DNA from: Bog-756 sp963769765
Lineage (GTDB): Bacteria > Actinomycetota > Acidimicrobiia > Acidimicrobiales > RAAP-2
Direction: 5' to 3'
Assembly (NCBI GenBank): GCA_963769765.1
Contig: CAVYNA010000001.1
Coordinates: forward strand, 310,001 to 374,000
Length of the DNA stretch: 64,000 bases
Position 1 is the first letter of the stretch; each line of letters begins with the position of its first letter. The notes beneath the pieces are model-generated. The model searched no databases, was not told the origin of the DNA, and saw only the letters and a list, made by a program, of their open reading frames with translations. Positions 9,118 to 16,695 of the stretch are shown piece after piece. A program made the position numbers and the translations under genes.

Positions 9118-9411
9118 ATGAGCGAAGAGGATCTCGAACGGTACGAGTCGGAGATCGAGCTCGCGCTCGTCCAGGAGTACCGGGCAGTCCTCCCGCTCTT
9201 CGGCTACGTCGTCGAGACCGAGCGCCGCTTCTACCTCGCCAACAACCTCGAGGTCACGGTCCGGTCCGACACTTCGCCTGCCTGCATCGAGCTCACGCTT
9301 GCGGACGCGTGGGTGTGGGACATGTACCGGCCGGCCCGGTTCGTGCCGTCGGTGCGGATCATCACCTTCCGCGACGTGAACATCGAGCGGCTCCCGGAGA
9401 AGGAGATGTGA
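9118..9411 (+). CDS. DUF2469 family protein
   Basis: 97-aa protein of the actinobacterial DUF2469 family, function unknown, consistently found beside yraN. The protein MSEEDLERYESEIELALVQEY... matches the family from its first residue, so I chose the ATG at 9118 rather than the in-frame start 78 nt upstream. The rest is a compact alpha/beta fold rich in aromatic residues (VWDMYRPARFVPSVRI). The stop overlaps the yraN start (GTGA). Confidence 0.88.
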   Translation: MSEEDLERYESEIELALVQEYRAVLPLFGYVVETERRFYLANNLEVTVRSDTSPACIELTLADAWVWDMYRPARFVPSVRIITFRDVNIERLPEKEM

Positions 9412-9818
9412 GCTTCGGCGCCTCGGGCAATCGACAGGACCCGGGGGAAGGGGACGGAGACCAACCGCACCACAACCGGACGCTCGGACAGCAAGGCGAG
9501 TCGCTCGCTGCGCAGTGGTACGAGGCGCACGGCTACGAGATCCTCGATCGGAACTGGCGCCGTCGCGAGGGGGAGATCGACCTGATCGTGCGGCGCGGCA
9601 TGACGGTCGCCTTCTGCGAGGTGAAGGCGCGCACCAGCCCTCGGTTCGGCACAGGCGTCGAGGCGGTCACGGTCGCCAAGCAGCGCCGGATCCGCCGACT
9701 CGCGACCCGGTGGCTCTCCGAGCTGACCCCGGCGGCCGGACGGACCCGGATCGAGCTCCGCTTCGACGTGGTCTCGGTCACCGCCGGCGCGATCGAGGTC
9801 GTCGAGGACGCCTTCTGA
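9408..9818 (+). CDS. YraN family putative endonuclease
   Basis: UPF0102/YraN protein of 136 aa with a restriction-endonuclease-like fold. The core LGQQGESLAAQWYEAHGYEILDRNWR is followed by GEIDLIVRRG and FCEVKART, giving the D...ExK nuclease-type residues. The N-terminal roughly 25 residues are polar and variable. The GTG start overlaps the DUF2469 stop by 4 nt. In related genomes yraN is followed directly by comM and dprA; here about 2.6 kb with two toxin-antitoxin modules and an enoyl-CoA hydratase intervenes. The true substrate is unknown. Confidence 0.9.
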   Translation: MSFGASGNRQDPGEGDGDQPHHNRTLGQQGESLAAQWYEAHGYEILDRNWRRREGEIDLIVRRGMTVAFCEVKARTSPRFGTGVEAVTVAKQRRIRRLATRWLSELTPAAGRTRIELRFDVVSVTAGAIEVVEDAF

Positions 9819-9853
9819 ACCCCCTGCCGGCCGGCGACCTGGTGAAGTGCCAG

Positions 9854-10237
9854 TCAGTCCGGGTAGGGGGTTCGGAGTCCGGAGATCATCGGAAAGTGGT
9901 GCACGTTCGTCGTGAGGAGATCGGCGCCCACGACCGAGGCGGTGGCTGCGATCAGATAGTCAATGGCATCGATATCGCTGCGTGCACTTCGGTACTCGGC
10001 AGCCATTGAGCCGGCCAGGGTTGCGATCCTCACGTCGACCGGCACCCAGGTGAGCGCTCCCATGAACTGCTCGGTGGGCTCGAGCTCGTGACGCCGTACG
10101 CCGGCGAGGAGCTCGAATCGGCTGAGCTCGCTCGCCAGCAGGAGCTCGCCGTCGTCGACGAGCCGTTCGAGGACTTGCGTCGCGCTGGCGTGACCCCGCA
10201 GATGGTCGACGGCGATCGTCGTGTCGATGAGCTTCAC
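9854..10237 (-). CDS. VapC-family PIN-domain toxin
   Basis: 127-aa PIN-domain ribonuclease, the probable toxin of a type II module. The acidic active-site set is visible: D5 (KLIDTT), the Glu in SRFELLAG, and Asp residues in SDIDAIDYLIAA. The LLTTNVHHF ending is typical of VapC. It overlaps the upstream RHH antitoxin gene by 4 nt, so the two are translationally coupled with the antitoxin first. The module is antisense to the surrounding housekeeping genes, which suggests insertion. Confidence 0.9.
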   Translation of the reverse strand: MKLIDTTIAVDHLRGHASATQVLERLVDDGELLLASELSRFELLAGVRRHELEPTEQFMGALTWVPVDVRIATLAGSMAAEYRSARSDIDAIDYLIAATASVVGADLLTTNVHHFPMISGLRTPYPD

Positions 10238-10500
10238 GAGGATCGAGGACGGGAACGCTGTTCGTCGACATCACTTCGGATGGCGTGGACGAACTCCGAG
10301 CCGGTGTACTCCCGACCGGTCCACGCACCTGCGGAGGAGCGGAGTGCCTTGAGCGTCGCCGCCACGGGCTGTTCGCAGTACTGAGCCCGGATCGCCCGGC
10401 GGATCAGCTCCGACCGGCTCGCGCCCATACGATCAGCGACGGCATCGAGCGCTGACACCTCGTCGTCATCCAGGTAGATCTGTGTTCGGTGCACGTACAT
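10234..10500 (-). CDS. Ribbon-helix-helix (CopG-type) antitoxin
   Basis: 88-aa antitoxin: an N-terminal ribbon-helix-helix (RTQIYLDDDEVSALDAVADRMGASRSELIRRAI) for DNA binding and dimerisation, then a C-terminal tail (residues 45-88) likely to cap the PIN toxin. Two starts are possible. The ATG at 10500 directly abuts an AAGG stretch. The in-frame GTG at 10494 has AAGGA 5 nt upstream and would give MHRTQIYLDDD. An 18-bp perfect palindrome ends 5 nt before the ATG and should be the autoregulatory operator. Confidence 0.88.
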   Translation of the reverse strand: MYVHRTQIYLDDDEVSALDAVADRMGASRSELIRRAIRAQYCEQPVAATLKALRSSAGAWTGREYTGSEFVHAIRSDVDEQRSRPRSS

Positions 10501-10504
10501 CCTT

Positions 10505-10522
10505 ATACATCACGTGATGTAT
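10505..10522. promoter_or_regulatory. Palindromic operator of the RHH-PIN module
   Basis: Perfect 18-bp palindrome (ATACATCACGTGATGTAT) immediately upstream of the antitoxin start. RHH antitoxins autoregulate by binding such inverted repeats. Its position over the likely core promoter or ribosome binding site would let binding block expression directly. Confidence 0.75.
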
Positions 10523-10661
10523 GCACGAAAAGTAATGGTCAGGGTGCCGCTCATGGCGGCCCATCGGGACTCTCCGAACGCCCTTCGATGGTCGGGGCCG
10601 TTGACCTGGACTCATGCTGGCAGCGGTGAGGTGCCACCGGCCGTCGGCTCGGCGTCGGTCA

Positions 10662-10674
10662 GAAATGGCATTTC
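10662..10674. promoter_or_regulatory. Palindromic operator of the AbrB-PIN module
   Basis: GAAATG-G-CATTTC, two perfect 6-nt arms around one central base. It lies just upstream of the TAGTCT -10 box of the AbrB-type antitoxin, where a bound antitoxin would occlude RNA polymerase. The operator role is inferred from position and symmetry. Confidence 0.55.
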
Positions 10675-10679
10675 GATGG

Positions 10680-10685
10680 TAGTCT
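10680..10685 (+). promoter_or_regulatory. -10 box (TAGTCT) for the AbrB-type antitoxin
   Basis: TANNNT hexamer 6 nt before the ATG, consistent with a leaderless mRNA. A weak -35 candidate (CGGTCA, 10656-10661) lies 18 nt upstream. Confidence 0.5.
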
Positions 10686-10691
10686 GATGGC

Positions 10692-10928
10692 ATGGAAGCG
10701 ACGATCGACAAGGCAGGCAGGATCGTGGTTCCGAAGTCCCTTCGGGATGCACTTGGTTTGTCGCCGGGCACCACCCTCGACGTCTCCACGTACGGTGCAG
10801 GGCTGACCTTGATCCCGCATGGGCGTACGGCTTCAGTCGTCGATGAAGAAGGATTGCCGGTGCTCGACAGCGACCACCAGGTCACCGACGAGGACATCTT
10901 CGGCCTGATCGATGCCGGCCGCCGGTAG
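10692..10928 (+). CDS. AbrB/SpoVT-type antitoxin (VapB)
   Basis: 78-aa swapped-hairpin AbrB protein: MEATIDKAGRIVVPKSLRDALGL is the classic DNA-binding motif. The C-terminal half (VVDEEGLPVLDSDHQVTDEDIFGLIDAGRR) is the probable toxin-binding tail. Its 3' end overlaps the PIN gene by 17 nt, typical of a VapBC pair. The start sits 6 nt after a -10 box and 17 nt after a 13-bp palindrome, suggesting leaderless, autoregulated expression. Confidence 0.9.
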   Translation: MEATIDKAGRIVVPKSLRDALGLSPGTTLDVSTYGAGLTLIPHGRTASVVDEEGLPVLDSDHQVTDEDIFGLIDAGRR

Positions 10929-11337
10929 CCGGATCGTCGTCGACTCGAGCGTCGCGGTTCCGCTCGTCGTTCGCAACCATCCATCGCACCACGCGTTGGT
11001 TTCGTGGCGAAACGGCCGGAGGCTGGCTGTCTGCGGTCACGCGTGGATCGAGACGTACGCCGTGCTCACCAGGCTGCCCGGCTCGGCCCGCGTCGCTCCG
11101 GATGATGCCTCGAGGGTTCTGTCTGCGACGTATGAGGCTCCGGTCTGGGTGAGCCAGCAGATGCTCGCCCGAGCGGTGGAGGAGTTCGTTGCAGCAGGCA
11201 TTGCCGGAGGCGCGACCTACGACGCGTGGATCGCCATGGCTGCCCGGGCAAGTGGTTCGATCCTGGCCAGCCGGGATGTTCGAGCTGAAACCACGTATCG
11301 GCGTCTCGGCGTCGATCTCGAGATGGTCAACTGTTGA
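10912..11337 (+). CDS. VapC-family PIN-domain toxin
   Basis: 141-aa PIN-domain putative ribonuclease toxin, partner of the AbrB-type antitoxin it overlaps. Active-site acids are seen in IVVDSSVAV (N-terminal Asp), HAWIETYAVL (Glu) and GGATYDAWIA (Asp), with SRDVRAETTY near the C-terminus. It differs clearly from the PIN toxin on the other strand, so this is a second module and not a duplication. Confidence 0.9.
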   Translation: MPAAGSRIVVDSSVAVPLVVRNHPSHHALVSWRNGRRLAVCGHAWIETYAVLTRLPGSARVAPDDASRVLSATYEAPVWVSQQMLARAVEEFVAAGIAGGATYDAWIAMAARASGSILASRDVRAETTYRRLGVDLEMVNC

Positions 11338-11396
11338 GAACCTCGTGTTCACGCCTGAAGCGTGTACCGACTCGCCGTTCCTTTGGGCGTGCCCGG

Positions 11397-11402
11397 TAGG
11401 CT
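11397..11402 (+). promoter_or_regulatory. -10 box (TAGGCT) for enoyl-CoA hydratase gene
   Basis: TANNNT hexamer 6 nt before the ATG at 11409 with no Shine-Dalgarno sequence between; a leaderless start is likely. Confidence 0.5.
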
Positions 11403-11408
11403 CCGGTG

Positions 11409-12203
11409 ATGCCCGGATCACTTGAAACTCTCCTCGTCGAACGCGAGGACGGCGTGGTCACGGTGACGATGAACCGTCCGGGCAGGAAGAATGCGGCGAA
11501 CGGGCAGATGTGGCGTGAGCTGCTCGTCACCTTCGACCAGGTTTCTGCCGACCGCAACGACCGGGTGATGGTGTTGACCGGGGCGGGGGATGCCTTCTGT
11601 TCGGGCGCCGATCTCGGGGACGCCTCCGACGTGGCAGGCCTTCCTGGCGATCCCTTTCTCCTCCAGATGCGTGCGCTCGGTGACGTCGCGCTCCGCCTCC
11701 ACCGCATCCCCAAGCCCACCATCGCGAAGGTCGGCGGGGTAGCGGCTGGTGCGGGGATGTCCATGGCCCTCGGCTGCGACCTGGTGGTTGCCTCGGAGAC
11801 GGCACGGTTCTCCCAGATCTTCGCCAAGCGCGGCCTCTCCATCGACTTCGGCGCGTCATGGCTGCTCCCACGACTGATCGGGCTCCACCGGGCGAAGGAG
11901 CTCGCGTTTTTCGCGGACATCATCAGCGCCGACGAGGCTGCCGAATTCGGCCTCGTCAATCGCGTGGTCCCGGCCGACGAACTCGACGCGTTCGTCACCG
12001 GATGGGCGAGAAGGCTCGCCGACGGCCCACCGCTCGCGCTCTCGATGACCAAGTCGATGCTCAACAACTCCGCTGCCCTGTCGATGGACCAGGCGCTCGA
12101 GGAGGAGTCGAGGTCCCAGGCGGTCAACTTCGCGAGTGGCGACACGAAGGAGGCACTCCATGCCTTCGTGGAGAAGCGCGAGCCCTTCTTCGAAGGTCGC
12201 TGA
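11409..12203 (+). CDS. Enoyl-CoA hydratase/isomerase family protein
   Basis: 264-aa crotonase-fold protein. The oxyanion-hole segments are FCSGADLGDAS (about residue 64) and GGVAAGAGMSMALGCDLVVA (about 107-126). The segment FAKRGLSIDFGASWLLPRLIG resembles the PaaG-like isomerase branch more than FadB-type hydratases. It probably acts on an acyl-CoA in fatty-acid or aromatic-acid degradation; the substrate cannot be read from sequence. I used the ATG at 11409 rather than GTG 11406 because of the -10 spacing. It is monocistronic between a TA module and comM. Confidence 0.88.
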   Translation: MPGSLETLLVEREDGVVTVTMNRPGRKNAANGQMWRELLVTFDQVSADRNDRVMVLTGAGDAFCSGADLGDASDVAGLPGDPFLLQMRALGDVALRLHRIPKPTIAKVGGVAAGAGMSMALGCDLVVASETARFSQIFAKRGLSIDFGASWLLPRLIGLHRAKELAFFADIISADEAAEFGLVNRVVPADELDAFVTGWARRLADGPPLALSMTKSMLNNSAALSMDQALEEESRSQAVNFASGDTKEALHAFVEKREPFFEGR

Positions 12204-12290
12204 GTCGTCCCGTCCGCCCGGCGCCCGAGCGGGCCCGGCCCACCGCGAGGCCCTGACCGAAGTGGCCGGACCCGTGTAACACCCGCCACC

Positions 12291-12296
12291 TACGGT
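12291..12296 (+). promoter_or_regulatory. -10 box (TACGGT) upstream of comM
   Basis: TANNNT hexamer 6 nt before a GTG at 12303 that opens a 17-codon reading frame. The box is the probable promoter of comM-dprA, leaving a leader of about 130 nt before comM. Confidence 0.4.
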
Positions 12297-12302
12297 GACG
12301 CC

Positions 12303-12356
12303 GTGAGGATCGAGTGGTCGGTGCCCTCAGGGCAAGCGACTCTCCAGAGTTCCTGA
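12303..12356 (+). CDS. Possible 17-codon leader peptide upstream of comM
   Basis: GTG-started small frame encoding MRIEWSVPSGQATLQSS, placed exactly where a leaderless transcript from the TACGGT box would begin. It shares the comM reading frame but ends 75 nt before the comM start. No homologue is known to me; it may simply be transcript leader. It is supported only by promoter geometry. Confidence 0.25.
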   Translation: MRIEWSVPSGQATLQSS

Positions 12357-12431
12357 ACCGGCAGCCGACCCCGCTGTCCGCGATCCGCGCCACGGATCGG
12401 CCTTCCGCCGGGCCGAGCCCTTGGAGGCACG

Positions 12432-13958
12432 GTGATCGCACGCATTCCCTCCGCCGCACTGATCGGCGTGGACGGTCGGCCGGTGTGGGTCGAGGTCCAT
12501 GTCTCGAACGGACTTCCGGGTTTCACCGTTGTCGGGCTGCCTGACGCGGCGGTCCGGGAGTCTCGGGACCGGGTGCGAGCGGCGCTGCTCTCGAGCGGGC
12601 TCCCGTGGCCGCTCCGGCGCGTCACGGTCAATCTCGCACCGTCGGGGCTTCGCAAGGGCGGCGCCGGACTCGACCTGCCGATCGCGATCGGTCTCCTGGT
12701 TGCGTCCGACGCCCTCCCTGCGCAATGCGTCGAAGGCATGGCCTTCGTCGGCGAGCTCGGCCTCGACGGTTCGCTTCGGGGCGTGCCGGGGACCGTCGTC
12801 CTCGCGGAGACACTCGGTCGCTTCAACCTCGTGGTGCCCGCGTCGACGGCACACGAGGCGTCGCTGGCGACCAGCGGTGCCCTGTACACGGCCGGCACGC
12901 TCGGCGAGCTCGTCGGATGCCTCCAGGGGGATCTCCCCTGGCCGGTGATCGCCGCAGCCGCCGATGCGCACCTGGCCCCGACCGAGGCCGTCGACGGTCC
13001 CGATCTCGCTGACGTCCGCGGTCAGCGGCTCGGGCGACGCGCGCTCGAGATCGCCGCAGTCGGCGGGCACCACCTGTTGCTGGTCGGCCCACCGGGTTCC
13101 GGCAAGTCGATGCTGGCTTCTCGTCTGCCCGCCCTGCTGCCGCCGTTGAGCCGGCCCACCGCACTCGAGGTGACCCGTGTGACTTCGGTGGCCGGCCTTC
13201 CTCTGCCACCGGGCGGGCTCATCCGGCGCCCGCCGTTTCGCGCTCCTCATCACGGGGTGTCGCCGGTCGCGATGATCGGCGGTGGCACCACCTGGATGCG
13301 ACCGGGCGAGATCAGCCTTTCCCACGGCGGCGTGCTCTTCTTGGACGAGATGGGGGAGTTCCCGACCGTGGTCCTCGATGCCCTCCGCCAACCACTCGAA
13401 GAAGGCTACGTGCGCGTCAGCCGGGCCCGTGGATCGACCGAGTTTCCCGCTCGGTTCTTGCTGGTCGGCGCTATGAACCCGTGCCCGTGCGGTGAAGGTG
13501 GCAATCCCGGGGACTGCCGGTGCAGTCGGACCGCACGCCAGCGTTATGCGAGGCGGCTCTCGGCGCCACTGCTCGACCGGTTCGACATCGCGATCCAGGT
13601 CGACCGGCCATCGGCCGAGGAGCTCCTCGATGTCCCGCGGGGCGAATCCACCGCGGTCGTCGCCGGGCGCGTCGCCCGGTCGAGGATCCACGCAGGAGCA
13701 CGAGGGGTCAAGGTCAATGCCGAGCTCGACGGCGCACGGCTCGCCGAGCTCGCGCCGATGACGCGCAGCGCGGCCTCGCTGCTCGCGGAACAGGCGCGGT
13801 GCGGCGCCCTGAGCGCGCGCGGGTTCCACCGTGTTCATCGGCTCGCACGCACCATCGCCGATCTCGACGGGGCACCCGATCTGATCGATGACGGGCATGT
13901 GCACGAGGCCCTCCTGCTGAGGTGCCAGCGACACCTGCTCCTCGGGAGCATGGGATGA
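12432..13958 (+). CDS. comM: YifB/ComM family Mg-chelatase-like AAA+ ATPase
   Basis: 508-aa ComM/YifB ATPase, a branch-migration helicase that promotes integration of transformed DNA. The N-terminal S5-like domain (GLPGFTVVGLPDAAVRESRDRVRAAL) is followed by the AAA+ core: Walker A GPPGSGKS at about 219-226, FRAPHH, LFLDEM (Walker B) and AMNPCPCG, with four Cys that may bind zinc (CPCGEGGNPGDCRC). It starts at GTG 12432 with GGAGG 4 nt upstream. The ATGA overlap with dprA indicates coupling. Confidence 0.95.
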   Translation: MIARIPSAALIGVDGRPVWVEVHVSNGLPGFTVVGLPDAAVRESRDRVRAALLSSGLPWPLRRVTVNLAPSGLRKGGAGLDLPIAIGLLVASDALPAQCVEGMAFVGELGLDGSLRGVPGTVVLAETLGRFNLVVPASTAHEASLATSGALYTAGTLGELVGCLQGDLPWPVIAAAADAHLAPTEAVDGPDLADVRGQRLGRRALEIAAVGGHHLLLVGPPGSGKSMLASRLPALLPPLSRPTALEVTRVTSVAGLPLPPGGLIRRPPFRAPHHGVSPVAMIGGGTTWMRPGEISLSHGGVLFLDEMGEFPTVVLDALRQPLEEGYVRVSRARGSTEFPARFLLVGAMNPCPCGEGGNPGDCRCSRTARQRYARRLSAPLLDRFDIAIQVDRPSAEELLDVPRGESTAVVAGRVARSRIHAGARGVKVNAELDGARLAELAPMTRSAASLLAEQARCGALSARGFHRVHRLARTIADLDGAPDLIDDGHVHEALLLRCQRHLLLGSMG

Positions 13959-15139
13959 CGAACCAATCCGGTGACACGCGTTCGTTCGCAGCGGCGCTGG
14001 TCGGGCTCCCGGGGATGACCCCGGTCCGGCTCGCCAAGATCCTCCGCGACCTCGAGCCGGCCGATGCCTGGAACGCGATCTGCGACGGTCTCCATCCGGC
14101 CGATCCCCGTCGTCGCTTCGCGGCGCCCGCACGTGCCACCGACGTCTCGGCCGTCGCCGGACGCTACGAGGCAGCTGGGATCCGGGTGCTCCTTCCCGGC
14201 TCGGCGGGCTATCCCGAGCGCCTCGAGCGAGATCCCGGTGCGCCGGCCGTGCTCTTCGCGTCCGGCGACCCCCAGATGATCGGGGACGGACCTGCCGCGG
14301 CGATCGTCGGTACCCGCTCGGCGACGCCATATGGAAGGCGGGTCGCCTCCGAGCTCGGCACCGCCCTCGCCGCCGAGGGCGTCACGGTCGTCTCGGGACT
14401 GGCCCTCGGAATCGACGGGGCCGCCCATGCGGGTGCACTCCGTGGCGCCGGATCGGTCCGCACTGCGCCGGTCGCGGTCGTCGGGACGGGCCTCGACCGG
14501 CCGTACCCGAGTTCGAACGCGCACCTGTGGGCGGAGGTGACCCGTTGCGGCGTCGTGCTCTCCGAGTCCGCCCTCGGCACGCCCCCGCTGCCGCGGGTGT
14601 TCCCGGCTCGGAACCGCATCATCGCGGCCCTCTCCGACGTGGTGGTCGTGGTCGAGTGCCACCATGGGGGCGGCTCCCTCTACACGGCCGAGGCGGCGGC
14701 ACGACGCTCGATCCCGGTCTGCGCCGTACCCGGCTCGGTCTTGAGCCCGGCCTCCGCAGGGACCAACACACTCCTCGTGGACGGCTGCACGCCGGTCCGT
14801 GACGCAGCGGACGTGTTGGTGGCCATCGCACTTGCGCGGGCCGGAAGCCGGAAGGACACGGGTGGGGCGAGTCCCATCCCGGTGACGGCGTCACTGGCGG
14901 CATCGCGCCGTGCCCGGGAGGACCCCGGGCGATGTGGTGCGCCGTTTGAGCCCACCGAGCGCCAACGGATCGTCTGGGACGCGATCGAAGATACGCCGAC
15001 CACGATCGAAACGATCCTGTTCCGCACCGACCTCCCGCTCGCCGCGATCGGAGAAGCGTGCGAGCAGCTCAAGACAGCCGGCAGGCTCGTCGCCGGAGCG
15101 GGCTGGTTCGCTCGGGACGGCATCGCGAGTTCCCACTGA
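13955..15139 (+). CDS. dprA: DNA-processing protein DprA
   Basis: 394-aa DprA/Smf, which loads RecA on incoming single-stranded DNA. The Rossmann-like domain carries IVGTRSATPYG, VVSGLALGIDGAAH, VVGTGLDRPYP, FPARNRIIA and the GGSLYTAEAA motif. A winged-helix-like C-terminal region (residues about 330-385, PTTIETILFRTDLPLAAIGEACEQL) follows. The ATG overlaps the comM stop by 4 nt. Competence genes comM-dprA are conserved even in species not known to be transformable. Confidence 0.95.
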   Translation: MTNQSGDTRSFAAALVGLPGMTPVRLAKILRDLEPADAWNAICDGLHPADPRRRFAAPARATDVSAVAGRYEAAGIRVLLPGSAGYPERLERDPGAPAVLFASGDPQMIGDGPAAAIVGTRSATPYGRRVASELGTALAAEGVTVVSGLALGIDGAAHAGALRGAGSVRTAPVAVVGTGLDRPYPSSNAHLWAEVTRCGVVLSESALGTPPLPRVFPARNRIIAALSDVVVVVECHHGGGSLYTAEAAARRSIPVCAVPGSVLSPASAGTNTLLVDGCTPVRDAADVLVAIALARAGSRKDTGGASPIPVTASLAASRRAREDPGRCGAPFEPTERQRIVWDAIEDTPTTIETILFRTDLPLAAIGEACEQLKTAGRLVAGAGWFARDGIASSH

Positions 15140-15192
15140 GTGCGCGGAGTGGGACCGGCGACCTACCCCGGCAGGGCTCGGCACGACCTCGC

Positions 15193-15198
15193 TACCCT
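15193..15198 (+). promoter_or_regulatory. -10 box (TACCCT) for luciferase-like gene
   Basis: TANNNT hexamer 6 nt before the GTG at 15205; it decides the start of the downstream gene, which is probably leaderless. Confidence 0.5.
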
Positions 15199-15204
15199 CT
15201 TGCC

Positions 15205-16092
15205 GTGCCCCGAGCGCGCGCAGATCGACGTCGGACGCCTCACCTGGGATTCTCGGCACCCCACCTCCTGTCGTCGAGCGGGGTGCGTGCATTCGAAGCG
15301 CTCGCCGGCCTCGCGGGCGCGGCCGAACGAGCCGGATTCGACTCCTTCTGGGTCGAGGATCCGCTCACCTCGGGGCCCGGCGCGAACGGGGCTGCTCCAT
15401 ACGATCCCTATGCGCTGCTCGGATCGCTGTCGGTGCGGACGAGCTCCATCGAGCTGGGCGTGGTACCCGGGGGCGAGGAGGTTCGACCGCCCGCGATCCT
15501 TGCGAAGATCATCAGCGGAGTCGACGTCGTCTCGAACGGACGCGCCCTGTTGGCAGCACGATCAACCCAGAGTTCACAGGGCGATACCCCCGCAGGAGGT
15601 GGGGTGGTCCGGCTTCGTGAACGCATCGAGGTCTGGCGTGCGGTGCTCGAAGGTGGTCCGTCGCACTTCAGTGGTTCGGAGTTCCATGTCGACGGCGCCG
15701 TCAACCTCCCGGCCCCGGTGCAACCCGAGGGGATCCCGATCGTGCTGTTCGCAAATGACCCGGGGTCCGATCGGGCGGAGGTCCTCCGGATCGGCGCAGT
15801 CCTGGCGGATGTGATCGTGGTCCGCGGAGCCGCCGGCGAACTGGCTTCGGCCAGTGCAGCGGTCGAGGAGGAGACCGAGCGCGCGGGTCGAGCGGTCGAC
15901 GCAGTCGAGCTGCACTCCCTCGTGACCTGCCCCACCGACGTACCGGCCCTCGAGCTCATGCGCGAACTTGTCCTGCGACACTCGGCCGGTGCGCGCGGCT
16001 ACTTGCTCGAAGTGGAAGGCACACCCGACGCAGCGACCGTCGACGCACTCGGGGCAGTCGCCCGTGAGGCAGTCGGTCGGAATGTGCGGTGA
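15205..16092 (+). CDS. Luciferase-like (LLM class) flavin/F420 oxidoreductase
   Basis: 295-aa TIM-barrel protein of the bacterial-luciferase superfamily. Recognisable features are LAGAAERAGFDSFWVEDP (residues about 35-55), YALLGSLSVRTSSIELGVVP and IEVWRAVLEGGPSHFSGSEF. In relatives the cofactor is F420 or FMN. The segment after VVSNGRALLA is shorter and more polar than usual (the normal GR-x-xLGxGxG turn is missing), so cofactor binding may be altered. The GTG start follows the -10 box by 6 nt. Substrate unknown. Confidence 0.78.
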   Translation: MPRARADRRRTPHLGFSAPHLLSSSGVRAFEALAGLAGAAERAGFDSFWVEDPLTSGPGANGAAPYDPYALLGSLSVRTSSIELGVVPGGEEVRPPAILAKIISGVDVVSNGRALLAARSTQSSQGDTPAGGGVVRLRERIEVWRAVLEGGPSHFSGSEFHVDGAVNLPAPVQPEGIPIVLFANDPGSDRAEVLRIGAVLADVIVVRGAAGELASASAAVEEETERAGRAVDAVELHSLVTCPTDVPALELMRELVLRHSAGARGYLLEVEGTPDAATVDALGAVAREAVGRNVR

Positions 16093-16121
16093 GCCGGAAT
16101 CGGCCGTGCGGGCGCAGCGGG

Positions 16122-16530
16122 TCAGGCGTCGTCAGTGGGCTGCATGACGATGTGGTCGGTGCGCACGCGGTACGTCACGCGGACCTCGCCGGGGCGACGC
16201 ATCGGGTAGGAGTCGACGCCGAGGTACTTCTTCGCCAGCGCGTCGATGCGGGCGTCCGCATCCTCGTCGACGAGTTCAGCGGTTCCACGGACGACCACGA
16301 CGTTGTAGGGATCTTCCGGATCGACGACCGACACGGCCACGTTCGGATTCCTCGTGAGATTGGCGTGCTTGGCCCGACCCTTCGCGGTGTTGAAGACGAG
16401 CTGCCCGCCGTCGAGATCGATCCAGACGGGTGTGAGCTGGGGGCGTCCGTCCGCGTCGACAGTGGCGATGTTCGCGAGTACCGGGCGTTCGATCAGCGCG
16501 CGTGCGCCTGTTCGAGAGGGTCGTGGTCAT
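16122..16530 (-). pseudogene. PPOX-class F420-dependent protein, frameshifted
   Basis: Split-barrel pyridoxamine-oxidase-like protein of the F420-dependent TIGR03618-type group, readable as about 135 aa only if one nucleotide is skipped. A strong ribosome binding site (GGGGGAG) and an ATG at 16530 encode MTTTLSN... The family core ALIERPVLANIATVDADGRP...PVWIDLDGGQLVFNTAKGRAKHANLTRNPNVAVSVVDP...IVMQPTDDA lies in another frame with no start of its own. The shift lies near 16500, where the coding strand reads CGC-A-CGCGCG. Total span 409 nt equals 136 codons plus one base. It is either a real inactivation or a sequencing error. Confidence 0.75.
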
Positions 16531-16695
16531 CGGGTCTCCCCCTTGGGCGTGGGATCTGTCGGCGGTCAACCGTGCATCGTTGAGAGCATGCTACGGCGAG
16601 GCGGTCGAGGTACGACCACGGGTCGGTCGGCGCTGCGGCGCGGTGCAAGGTGACCGCTCCCGCACCGGACCACGGATCACGGACACACCCGGAGG

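Noticed and set aside
12327..14330. 667-codon open frame on the minus strand across comM-dprA
   Set aside because: Covers two certain plus-strand genes; translation is low-complexity with no family motif.
16341..16530. Reading the PPOX gene as an intact 72-aa protein starting at 16340
   Set aside because: The conserved N-terminal half of the fold lies upstream in the same frame without a start, so the short form would be an incomplete barrel.
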